Part shown: in pieces, positions 58,287 through 64,000 of the stretch
Layout: each line of letters opens with the position of its first letter
How positions within the stretch are numbered: position 1 is the stretch's first letter
From: Geobacter sp. OR-1
GTDB lineage: Bacteria > Desulfobacterota > Desulfuromonadia > Geobacterales > DSM-12255
Length of the DNA stretch: 64,000 nt
Reading direction: 5' to 3'
Assembly (NCBI RefSeq): GCF_000813145.1
Contig: NZ_BAZF01000011.1
Span: forward strand, 1 to 64,000
Made by a program: the position numbers and the translations under genes
The notes under the pieces: generated by a model
What the model was told of the DNA's origin: nothing
The model's input: only the letters and a program-made list of their open reading frames with translations
The model's database searches: none

Positions 58287-59378
58287 TTATTCAATCCAGC
58301 CGCCGCCCAACACCCGCTCGCCGTCGTAAATTACGGCAGCCTGTCCGGGTGTGATTGCAGTCTGCGGCACGTCAAAATGCACGCAAAAGCGGTTGTCCGG
58401 AAGCATGGCCACAGTGCAGGGGGCCGGTTTATGCCGGTACCGGATCCGGCAGCTCGCCCGGAACTCCGCTGTTTCCGGCGCTACGCTCCAGGTTGCCCGG
58501 CCAGCGGTCAGCGATACTGTTGCCAGCTCAGCGTGCGTCCCGACGACAACCCGGTTATTCCCTGCATCGATAGCGGACACGTGCAGTGGATGTTTCCAGG
58601 CGATGCCGAGCCCCTTGCGCTGACCGACCGTGTACCGGTGCAGGCCGGAGTGGCGGCCGACAACAATGCCGTCGCCGGTCACGATCTCACCCGGCTGTTG
58701 GCCGACGCCATGGGTCTCCAGGAATTTCACGTAATCATTGTCCGGAATGAAGCAGATCTCCTGGCTCTCATGCTTTTGCGCGACCGAAAGCTCGAATTTC
58801 TCGGCCAACTTCCTGACCTGAGACTTTTCGAGCATGCCGACCGGGAAAACAACCTGCTGCAACTGCTCTTGCGTCAGGTTGAAAAGGAAGTAGGACTGGT
58901 CCTTGGCCGGATCGAGGCCGGTCAACAGCCAGTGCCGGCCGGAGCCATCCGCCTCGATACGGGCGTAATGACCGGTTGCCAGCAGCTCCGCCTCCATCTC
59001 TCTTGCCTTCTTCAGCAGCAGGTCGAACTTGATCAGCTCGTTGCAGCGAATGCAGGGGTTGGGCGTGCGTCCAGCAGCATACTCGGCAATAAAGTAGTCG
59101 ATCACCAGCTGCCTGAACTCGGTCCGCATGTCGATGACCTCGAAGGGGATGCCGAGCGTCCTTGCCAGCCGGCCGGCGTCCATGACATCATCCAGCGAGC
59201 AGCAGGTCTTGACCCGGCAGCCCGGCTCCTTCGGGATCGGGTCATAGAGCTGCAGCGAGACCCCGGTGACCTCGTACCCCTGTTCTTTCAGCAGGGCCGC
59301 GCTGACCGAGGAATCAACCCCGCCGCTCATGGCTACCAGCACCCTCTGTTTGCGCCCTTTGTGCATCAGGTTTTGCAT
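58287..59378 (-). CDS. mnmA: tRNA-specific 2-thiouridylase
   Basis: 363 residues from the ATG at 59378, which overlaps the preceding stop by one base (TGATG); a TTG two codons earlier is a weaker choice. PP-loop AMSGGVDSSVSAALL near the start, first catalytic Cys in TPNPCIRCNELIKF, second in HESQEICFIPD, plus the tRNA contact region GLDPAKDQSYFLFNLT. It adds sulfur at position 2 of the wobble uridine. Finding it inside a sulfate-assimilation run, near tusA, suggests joint supply of sulfur to tRNA and amino acid synthesis. Confidence 0.93.
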   Translation of the reverse strand: MQNLMHKGRKQRVLVAMSGGVDSSVSAALLKEQGYEVTGVSLQLYDPIPKEPGCRVKTCCSLDDVMDAGRLARTLGIPFEVIDMRTEFRQLVIDYFIAEYAAGRTPNPCIRCNELIKFDLLLKKAREMEAELLATGHYARIEADGSGRHWLLTGLDPAKDQSYFLFNLTQEQLQQVVFPVGMLEKSQVRKLAEKFELSVAQKHESQEICFIPDNDYVKFLETHGVGQQPGEIVTGDGIVVGRHSGLHRYTVGQRKGLGIAWKHPLHVSAIDAGNNRVVVGTHAELATVSLTAGRATWSVAPETAEFRASCRIRYRHKPAPCTVAMLPDNRFCVHFDVPQTAITPGQAAVIYDGERVLGGGWIE

Positions 59379-59827
59379 CAGCAACCGCCGTACTTCTTCA
59401 TGTTGCTTCTGATCAGGTCCCGGAAATCGATGAGCAGCTGGCCGAAGTCTCTACCCAGGTATTTCACGGGGTTGATCCCGGACTTGACATGCAGCCGCAA
59501 AAGCTCTCTCGCCAGGGCGTTCAGCTCGATGGTCGTCTTGTTGACCACATACCGGTCAAACTGGATGTCATTGATGATCCTTTTCATCGACCGCTCGTAA
59601 TCGAACCCGGCAGCCGCGAACACCTTCCGCTGTCTGTCGATATACCCCCTGACCTTGCTGTCATCGTCACCGGTCAGCTCTTTGGGCGCCCGGTAGCGTT
59701 CCTGCGCCTCGTGCAGCTTGGCCAACGCCTCGCCGGTATACGGCATCGGCTCAGCGGCACGGGCAAATGAGGCCAGATACAGCGACAGCACGACAGTAAT
59801 GATCAGCAAAGAGATTCTTACATTCAT
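59378..59827 (-). CDS. Small secreted protein of unknown function
   Basis: 149 residues from the ATG at 59827, which follows GGTGAAAGA; the longer reading from 59929 overlaps the cysH end and lacks support. A clear signal peptide (MNVRISLLIITVVLSLYLA, ending ARAA) precedes a mostly helical, charged mature part (KLHEAQERYRAPKELTGDDD, LNALARELLRLHVKSGINP), ending KKYGGC. A single cysteine sits at the very C-terminus. It is translationally coupled to mnmA and lies in the sulfur run, but nothing in the sequence gives a function. Confidence 0.65.
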   Translation of the reverse strand: MNVRISLLIITVVLSLYLASFARAAEPMPYTGEALAKLHEAQERYRAPKELTGDDDSKVRGYIDRQRKVFAAAGFDYERSMKRIINDIQFDRYVVNKTTIELNALARELLRLHVKSGINPVKYLGRDFGQLLIDFRDLIRSNMKKYGGC

Positions 59828-59880
59828 TCTTTCACCAAGGTGTCGATATCGGGCGCAGCAAGCAGCGCCCCGACGGATTC

Positions 59881-60576
59881 TCACCGTTTGTGCAGGCCGC
59901 ACTCCTTGTTGTTCGGATCCTCCCACCACCAGCGCCCGGCTCTGGCATCCTCACCCGGTTTCACCGCCCGGGTGCATGGGGCGCAGCCGATGGAGGGGTA
60001 TCCCTGGCGGTGCAGCCGGTTGACCGGCAAATTATGCTCTGAGGCATACTCCTGAAGCTGCTCGCTGCTCCAGTTGAGTAGCGGGTTGATCTTCAGGATG
60101 CCGTTGTTGACCGGATCCAGTTCAATTGGCGACAGTTCTGCCCGGGTGACGCTTTGCTCCCGGCGCATGCCGGTGACCCAGCCGGACAGCCCGGCAAGCG
60201 CCCGCGACAGCGGCTCCACCTTGCGCACCCGGCAGCACTCCAGCCGGTTTTCCAGCGATTCGCGGAACGAGTACGGCCCCTTGGCCTGCAGCAGGCATTC
60301 CACCTCTTCATTTCTGGGGAAATACCAGTCGATGCCAACCCGGTACCGCTCGGTGATGGCATCCGCGACCTCGTAGGTCTCCTCGTTAAGACGGCCGGTA
60401 TCGATGGCAAATATCCCCACTGCCAGACCTGTTTCATTGATCATGTCGATGATGACCACGTCCTCCATTGAGAACGAGCAGGCCAGTTTCACCGGCCCTT
60501 GGGCCGCTTCGACGCCTAACTGGAGAATCTCCTGCGGTGTGGCGTTATCCGGGATTGTCGGTACTGTTATTGTCAT
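59881..60576 (-). CDS. cysH: Adenylylsulfate (APS) reductase, iron-sulfur type
   Basis: 231 residues. PAPS-reductase fold with LACSFSMEDVVIIDMI and DTGRLNEETYEVADAI. The two Cys pairs that hold a 4Fe-4S cluster in APS-using enzymes are present: ECCRVRKVEPL and CAPCTR. The catalytic Cys is in the closing KECGLH. The cluster pairs indicate use of APS directly, which fits the lack of an APS kinase gene here. The product is sulfite, passed to the reductase at 60832. The ATG follows AGGAAGACTCT. Confidence 0.9.
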   Translation of the reverse strand: MTITVPTIPDNATPQEILQLGVEAAQGPVKLACSFSMEDVVIIDMINETGLAVGIFAIDTGRLNEETYEVADAITERYRVGIDWYFPRNEEVECLLQAKGPYSFRESLENRLECCRVRKVEPLSRALAGLSGWVTGMRREQSVTRAELSPIELDPVNNGILKINPLLNWSSEQLQEYASEHNLPVNRLHRQGYPSIGCAPCTRAVKPGEDARAGRWWWEDPNNKECGLHKR

Positions 60577-60589
60577 AGAGTCTTCCTGT

Positions 60590-60614
60590 GGGCGAATACA
60601 AAGATCGCCCCTAC
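60590..60614. repeat. Half copy of the REP-like palindrome
   Basis: GGGCGA-ATACAAAGA-TCGCCC followed by CTAC, matching the right half of the element at 51998-52056. Its last bases supply the stop codon of tusA on the minus strand. Confidence 0.6.
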
Positions 60615-60835
60615 TCGGCTCCTTTTTCCAGGGTCAAAACGTAGTGTCCTTCAACCTCTTTCAGCCCGAGCAGCTTGTGGCCTTCGGCCTTGAGGCTGCG
60701 CGGCACGTTCTTCACCGGCTCGCCGTCGTCGAGCAGGAATTCGACCTGTTCACCGGTCTCGACCAGTTCCAGCGCCAGCTTGGCCTTGACAAAGTTGGTG
60801 GGGCAGGTGACCCCTCTGAGATCGATCACGTTCAT
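60611..60835 (-). CDS. tusA: TusA-family sulfur carrier protein
   Basis: 74 residues from the ATG at 60835, which overlaps the preceding stop (ATGA). The TusA/SirA fold is clear: MNVIDLRGVTCPTNFVKAKL with the persulfide-carrying Cys at residue 11, then LDDGEPVKNVPRSLKAEGH. The usual CPxP is CPTN here, so the second Pro is missing. It likely ferries sulfur between the sulfite reductase, HcyS and possibly MnmA. The stop codon lies in a palindromic repeat. Confidence 0.85.
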   Translation of the reverse strand: MNVIDLRGVTCPTNFVKAKLALELVETGEQVEFLLDDGEPVKNVPRSLKAEGHKLLGLKEVEGHYVLTLEKGAE

Positions 60836-61794
60836 TGCGGTATCCTCCTTGTCCCTACCTGGGTGTTGATAATCTGCGGCGCAATGGTCGCATCGACCAC
60901 CGATTCCGGGAATTTCGTCCGCAACCGCGCCAGCAGCGATTCCGGCCCCTCCTGGATGATGAGGTCCCCGAGCCTGACCCGGCCCCGGCCGGTCCCCTTT
61001 TCCACGTACCAGGCAAGCACCTCGGAGATGAACGCCTCGACCTGGTTCTCCGGGAGAAAGGTGGCGAACAGGGTGCCGACCAGCGGGTAACGCCCCCATT
61101 TGCCGCCGATCCGGACCGTGTACCCCCGCTTGGCCGCCTGCCACGCCTCGGTCGGGCAGACCTTGAGGCAGTCACCGCACCAGGTGCATTTTTCCGGATT
61201 AAAATGGGGCATCTGGTCGTCACCCATGACCAGGGCGCCGTCGCTGCAGGTCTTGGCGCAGAGGCCGCAGCCGATGCAGTCGCCGGCATGCAGTTCCGGC
61301 AGGACCGCCCCCTGGAACCCGACATCGTTTATGGCCGACTTGGGGCAGTCGAACGGGCAGCCGGCAAAGCCGACCTTGAACTTGTGGTGGCCGGTCGGCG
61401 TGCCGAACAGGGTCCGGTCCACCTCCAGGGCCGAAGCCTGGGTGTCCACCAGGCCGTTGGGGTTGTATTCGCAGCCGCCGCAGGCGGTCGGCACCCTGAT
61501 CCGGGCTCCGCACGAGGCGACCCTCTGGTCTCCCTCGCCCAGTTCTGCCACCACGGCATCGAAATCCTTGAAATTGATATTGATCAGCTCCACGGACTGC
61601 CGCACCGACAGGTGCACCGCACCCTGGCCGTATTTCTCCGCCACCTCGGCAATCTTCTTCAGCCGCTCCACCGGCAGCCTGCCGCCGGGCACCCGCAGCC
61701 GGACGGTGAACAGGTCCTTGCCGCGCTCCTTGATGAAGCCGCCGGCCTTGAGGTTATTGAGATCAATGGCAGTTTTCTTGTTCTGTTCCGACAT
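60832..61794 (-). CDS. Sulfite reductase, siroheme type with fused ferredoxin domain
   Basis: 320 residues. The N-terminal half-domain of nitrite/sulfite reductases (LFTVRLRVPGGRLPVERLKK) is followed by the siroheme/4Fe-4S site: CGARIRVPTACGGCEYNPNG and GFAGCPFDCPKSAINDVG. Two 4Fe-4S ferredoxin motifs are inserted: CIGCGLCAKTC and CTWCGDCLKVCP. This is a short assimilatory or Asr/Dsr-like reductase, smaller than CysI. It should reduce sulfite from CysH to sulfide. The ATG follows AAAGGAGACACC. It overlaps tusA by four bases. A nitrite reductase role cannot be excluded on sequence alone; the location argues for sulfite. Confidence 0.87.
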   Translation of the reverse strand: MSEQNKKTAIDLNNLKAGGFIKERGKDLFTVRLRVPGGRLPVERLKKIAEVAEKYGQGAVHLSVRQSVELININFKDFDAVVAELGEGDQRVASCGARIRVPTACGGCEYNPNGLVDTQASALEVDRTLFGTPTGHHKFKVGFAGCPFDCPKSAINDVGFQGAVLPELHAGDCIGCGLCAKTCSDGALVMGDDQMPHFNPEKCTWCGDCLKVCPTEAWQAAKRGYTVRIGGKWGRYPLVGTLFATFLPENQVEAFISEVLAWYVEKGTGRGRVRLGDLIIQEGPESLLARLRTKFPESVVDATIAPQIINTQVGTRRIPQ

Positions 61795-61806
61795 GGTGTC
61801 TCCTTT

Positions 61807-62202
61807 TCAGCTGATGGTGATCGGTTCCTGGGTCACGACTCCGGCCTCGATCCGGTATGCCTTTATATCCGGTGCAGCCCCTGCCAGGGAGATGATGACA
61901 TGCGCGACATCCGGGGTCAGGGCCAGCCGGATATCCTCCTCGGACGGCCGGGCCGGGGTCTCGGGGTGGGAATGGTAGATGGCCAGCATCACCTTCTCCT
62001 TGGCCCGCAGCTCCTTGACCACCGCGAACTGCTCTTTCGGCGCCATCATGAAATGCTCGTTGCTCTGGTCGATGTTGGCCATCGGGTAATGGTCGCTCAC
62101 CAGTCCGTCCGTCCCGCCCAGGATGCCGCACGCCTCCAGGGGGAAATCCCACCTGGCATGGGCGATCATGGCGTCAATAATCTCTTTGGGTATTGTCAGC
62201 AT
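61807..62202 (-). CDS. hcyD: JAMM-type metalloprotease of the HcyD/Mec family
   Basis: 131 residues from the ATG at 62202, with GGAG eight bases upstream. Active-site parts: Glu in FPLEACGILGG (about residue 23) and the zinc motif HSHPETPARPSEED (HxH, then Ser and Asp). Related enzymes cut after the C-terminal Gly-Gly of small sulfur carriers: to expose the diglycine, or to release the amino acid formed on it. The neighbouring carrier HcyS ends in GGGR, a ready substrate. It lies 12 bases before the sulfite reductase gene. The name rests mainly on context. Confidence 0.82.
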   Translation of the reverse strand: MLTIPKEIIDAMIAHARWDFPLEACGILGGTDGLVSDHYPMANIDQSNEHFMMAPKEQFAVVKELRAKEKVMLAIYHSHPETPARPSEEDIRLALTPDVAHVIISLAGAAPDIKAYRIEAGVVTQEPITIS

Positions 62203-62204
62203 GA

Positions 62205-63014
62205 TCAATGCTCCAGGTCGCAGACAGTCAGGGCATCCAGTTCGTCGCGAAGTACGGTGATGGTCGGGTTGTCGCCGCAGATCGGGCAGTTGGGGTTTCG
62301 CTTGATCGCCACATTCCGGAATTCCATACCCAGGGCATCATACATAAGAATCCGGCCGGCTAGCAATTCTCCTTTTCCGAGGAGAAATTTGATCGCCTCA
62401 GTGGCTTGTATGGAGCCGATAACGCCCGGCAGTACCCCTATGACCCCGGCCTGGGAGCAGGTCGGGATGGCGTCCTTTGGCGGAGGCTCCGGGAAGATGC
62501 AGCGATAGCAGGTCGACTGCCCGGGGAGCACGGTGATGGTCTGGCCGACAAACTGGAGGATGCCACCGTGGGAATAAGGCTTGTTCCCCTGCACGCAGGC
62601 GTCGTTGATCAGGAACTTGGCGGCAAAGTTGTCGGTGCCGTCGATAATGAAATCGTAATCGGCAATGATCCCGGCAATGTTTGCGGCCGATACCCACTCC
62701 TTGTAGGTCCTGACCGTGACGTCCGGGTTGATGGCCCGCATCTTCTCTGCTGCCGATTCCACCTTCGGCTTCCCGACATCAGCGGTGAAATGGATCACCT
62801 GGCGCTGCAGGTTGGTGATATCAACCTCGTCGGCATCGGCAATGCCGATGGTGCCGACCCCGGCTGCGGCAAGGTAGAGGGCAATCGGTGCGCCGAGTCC
62901 GCCGGCGCCGATGATCAGCACCTTACCGTCCAGAAGCTTCTGCTGCCCCTTGCCGCCGACCTCCTTGAGGATGATGTGGCGGGAGTAGCGCTGGATCTGT
63001 TCTTCGGTCAACAT
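62205..63014 (-). CDS. hcyF: ThiF/MoeB-type adenylyltransferase, HcyF-like
   Basis: 269 residues. Nucleotide loop IIGAGGLGAPIALYLAAAG (about 35), the DITNLQRQVIH motif, DGTDNFAAKFLIND, Cys in IPTCSQAGVIGVLPG, and zinc pairs CYRC and CPIC. These proteins adenylate the C-terminus of a ubiquitin-like carrier so that sulfide can be added as a thiocarboxylate. The carrier gene hcyS overlaps its start by one base, and the codons for the carrier's GGG end form this gene's ribosome binding site. The assignment to homocysteine formation rather than thiamine or molybdopterin follows from the neighbouring metY-like gene. Confidence 0.87.
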   Translation of the reverse strand: MLTEEQIQRYSRHIILKEVGGKGQQKLLDGKVLIIGAGGLGAPIALYLAAAGVGTIGIADADEVDITNLQRQVIHFTADVGKPKVESAAEKMRAINPDVTVRTYKEWVSAANIAGIIADYDFIIDGTDNFAAKFLINDACVQGNKPYSHGGILQFVGQTITVLPGQSTCYRCIFPEPPPKDAIPTCSQAGVIGVLPGVIGSIQATEAIKFLLGKGELLAGRILMYDALGMEFRNVAIKRNPNCPICGDNPTITVLRDELDALTVCDLEH

Positions 63015-63226
63015 CAGCGACCTCCTCCCATGAAGTAGAGAAATTCAAGTGAATCGCCGTCCTTTACCACCGTGTTATCAAAGACCGGCCGGTCGATGAT
63101 CTCGCCGTTCAGCTCCACGGTGACATAGAGCGCATCCTTGACCTTCAGTTCATCGAGCAACGCGGTAACGCTGAGGCTGTCTTTGTCTTCAATCCCTGCG
63201 GGGCGGCCATTTACGGTCAGTTGCAT
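63014..63226 (-). CDS. hcyS: ThiS/MoaD-like sulfur carrier, HcyS-like, with C-terminal GGGR
   Basis: 70 residues with a ubiquitin-like fold: MQLTVNGRPAGI at the start, VTALLDELKV, VTVELNGEIIDR and DGDSLEFLYFMGGGR at the end. Working carriers end in Gly-Gly; here an Arg follows three glycines. At least one residue must be removed before activation, presumably by the JAMM protease encoded two genes on. The ATG follows AAAGGACCGATAAC, 19 bases after metY. Confidence 0.85.
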   Translation of the reverse strand: MQLTVNGRPAGIEDKDSLSVTALLDELKVKDALYVTVELNGEIIDRPVFDNTVVKDGDSLEFLYFMGGGR

Positions 63227-63245
63227 GTTATCGGTCCTTTCGAGC

Positions 63246-64000
63246 TTAAAGTGAGTCCAGGGCCTGGCTGAAGTCCCTGATAATGTCTTCGTGATGTTCG
63301 AGTCCTACCGAGACCCGGATCATTTCATCGGAAACGCCCAGCAGCGTTCTCTGCTCCGGGGAATAATCGACGCAGATAGTGCTGGCCGGATGGATGACCA
63401 GGGTCTTGGCATCGCCGATGTTGGCCAGGTTTCTGGCCAGCTTCAGGGCATTGATCAACCGGAACGACTCTTCCTGGCTGGCAACCCCGAAGGTCAGGAC
63501 CCCGCCGTACCGGTTGCCGAACTGCCGGCCGGCAATGGCGTGGAACGGCGAATCCGCCAGCCCCGGATAATTGACCCAGCCAACCCTGGGGTGGTTCCGG
63601 AGAAACCCGGCCAGCTCAAGGGCATTGCTGCAGTGGCGTTCCATCCGGAGCCCCAGGGTCTCGATCCCTTCGGTAAGGAGAAACGAATTCATCGGCGCCG
63701 GACAGGCCCCGAAATCCTTGTGCATAAGCTTGCGCAGCCGGGCCGAGAATGCGAACTGGCGGTACTTTTTGGCAAACGGCTCGAAATGCGGGAACAGAGG
63801 GCTTCCCCAGTCAAAAGTGCCGTTATCGATAACAGCCCCGCCGATGACGCTGCCGGTGCCGTTGATGAATTTGCTGGTGGAATGGATGACGATATCGGCC
63901 CCCAGATCGCGCCCCCTGGCCAGGTACGGCGAGGTCACGGTGGCGTCCACCATGAGCGGGATACCGGCCCTCCTGGCGATGCCGCTCAAGGCGGCGATAT
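63246..64000 (-). CDS. metY: O-acetylhomoserine sulfhydrylase-like PLP enzyme (5' part outside window)
   Basis: The last 251 codons of a Cys/Met-metabolism PLP enzyme; the reading frame is open through the window edge (IAALSGIARRAGIPLMVD), so the apparent start at 63989 is internal. The PLP lysine is in IHSTSKFINGTGSVIGG. Later family features are HKDFGACPAPMNSFLLTEGI, NIGDAKTLVIHPASTIC and the closing IRVSVGLEHHEDIIRDFSQA. This is closer to MetY than to MetB/MetC. It would join acetylhomoserine with sulfur delivered by HcyS, giving homocysteine. It heads the visible part of the sulfur run. Confidence 0.87.
   Translation of the reverse strand, partial: IAALSGIARRAGIPLMVDATVTSPYLARGRDLGADIVIHSTSKFINGTGSVIGGAVIDNGTFDWGSPLFPHFEPFAKKYRQFAFSARLRKLMHKDFGACPAPMNSFLLTEGIETLGLRMERHCSNALELAGFLRNHPRVGWVNYPGLADSPFHAIAGRQFGNRYGGVLTFGVASQEESFRLINALKLARNLANIGDAKTLVIHPASTICVDYSPEQRTLLGVSDEMIRVSVGLEHHEDIIRDFSQALDSL

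Noticed and set aside
57558-59600. 680-codon open frame on the plus strand
   Set aside because: Antisense across cysD, mnmA and the small secreted gene, all of which are well supported on the other strand.
59881-60576. Calling cysH a PAPS reductase
   Set aside because: The Cys pairs for a 4Fe-4S cluster and the absence of an APS kinase gene indicate APS as substrate.
60835-62508. 557-codon open frame on the plus strand
   Set aside because: Antisense to sulfite reductase, hcyD and part of hcyF; no family features.
61807-63226. Assigning the carrier/activator/protease genes to thiamine or molybdopterin synthesis
   Set aside because: No thiamine or molybdopterin genes are nearby; the JAMM protease and the metY-like gene fit homocysteine formation better.

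Overview
The window looks like a chromosome segment from a Geobacter-type bacterium (order Geobacterales, Desulfuromonadota). The evidence is a giant c-type cytochrome with alternating CxxxxCH and CxxCH heme motifs, system II cytochrome c assembly genes, very dense two-component and c-di-GMP signalling, and an anaerobic CO-dehydrogenase-like gene. No rRNA, tRNA, CRISPR array, insertion sequence or phage module was seen.

Layout. (1) 1-6578: a giant secreted multiheme cytochrome with Calx-beta repeats. It is cut by the window edge and appears frameshifted at both ends. (2) 6680-14700: one plus-strand operon that mixes a GldF/GldG-like ABC exporter with the cytochrome c assembly proteins ResB and CcsA. 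It is headed by a chimeric membrane/S74-tail protein. (3) 14892-16589: a PilZ protein and an AT-rich secreted orphan. (4) 16777-25666: a leftward MEDS/PAS/GAF kinase, response regulator and CheB-CheR group, divergent from a response-regulator diguanylate cyclase with a likely sigma-54 promoter. (5) 25786-32447: an ABC-F ATPase, a PhnD-like binding protein overlapping a hybrid kinase, a free-standing CZB protein, and a chemoreceptor with a textbook sigma-28 promoter. (6) 43702-32450: an eight-gene leftward operon of TonB receptor, YfiR, CHASE8-type kinase, REC-HD-GYP, MASE1 kinase, periplasmic-binding-domain kinase, REC and REC-kinase-REC. (7) 53069-44059: a sulfate ABC transporter whose binding protein is separated from its permease and ATPase genes by a CO-dehydrogenase-like enzyme, a NitT/TauT-type ABC transporter and a methyltransferase. 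(8) 53326-55584: a sensor kinase. (9) 64000-55631: a leftward sulfur-assimilation run of metY, hcyS, hcyF, hcyD, sulfite reductase, tusA, cysH, a secreted orphan, mnmA, cysD and cysN.

How the parts fit. Regions 7 and 9 form one route: sulfate uptake (Sbp, CysTWA), activation (CysDN), APS reduction (CysH), sulfite reduction, and sulfide loading as a thiocarboxylate on a small carrier protein (HcyS, loaded by HcyF and trimmed by HcyD), which MetY would use to make homocysteine. This resembles the protein-thiocarboxylate methionine route known from Wolinella. Here the carrier ends in Gly-Gly-Gly-Arg, so it would need trimming.

The strongest candidates for something new are: the CO-dehydrogenase-like protein with an apparent Cys-to-Asp change at a C-cluster ligand and a His-rich tail, co-transcribed with an ABC importer; the TonB/YfiR/multi-kinase/HD-GYP operon with three near-identical kinase cores; and the S74-tail rearrangement at the cytochrome/ABC boundary. 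All reading is by eye; no database search or alignment was run.
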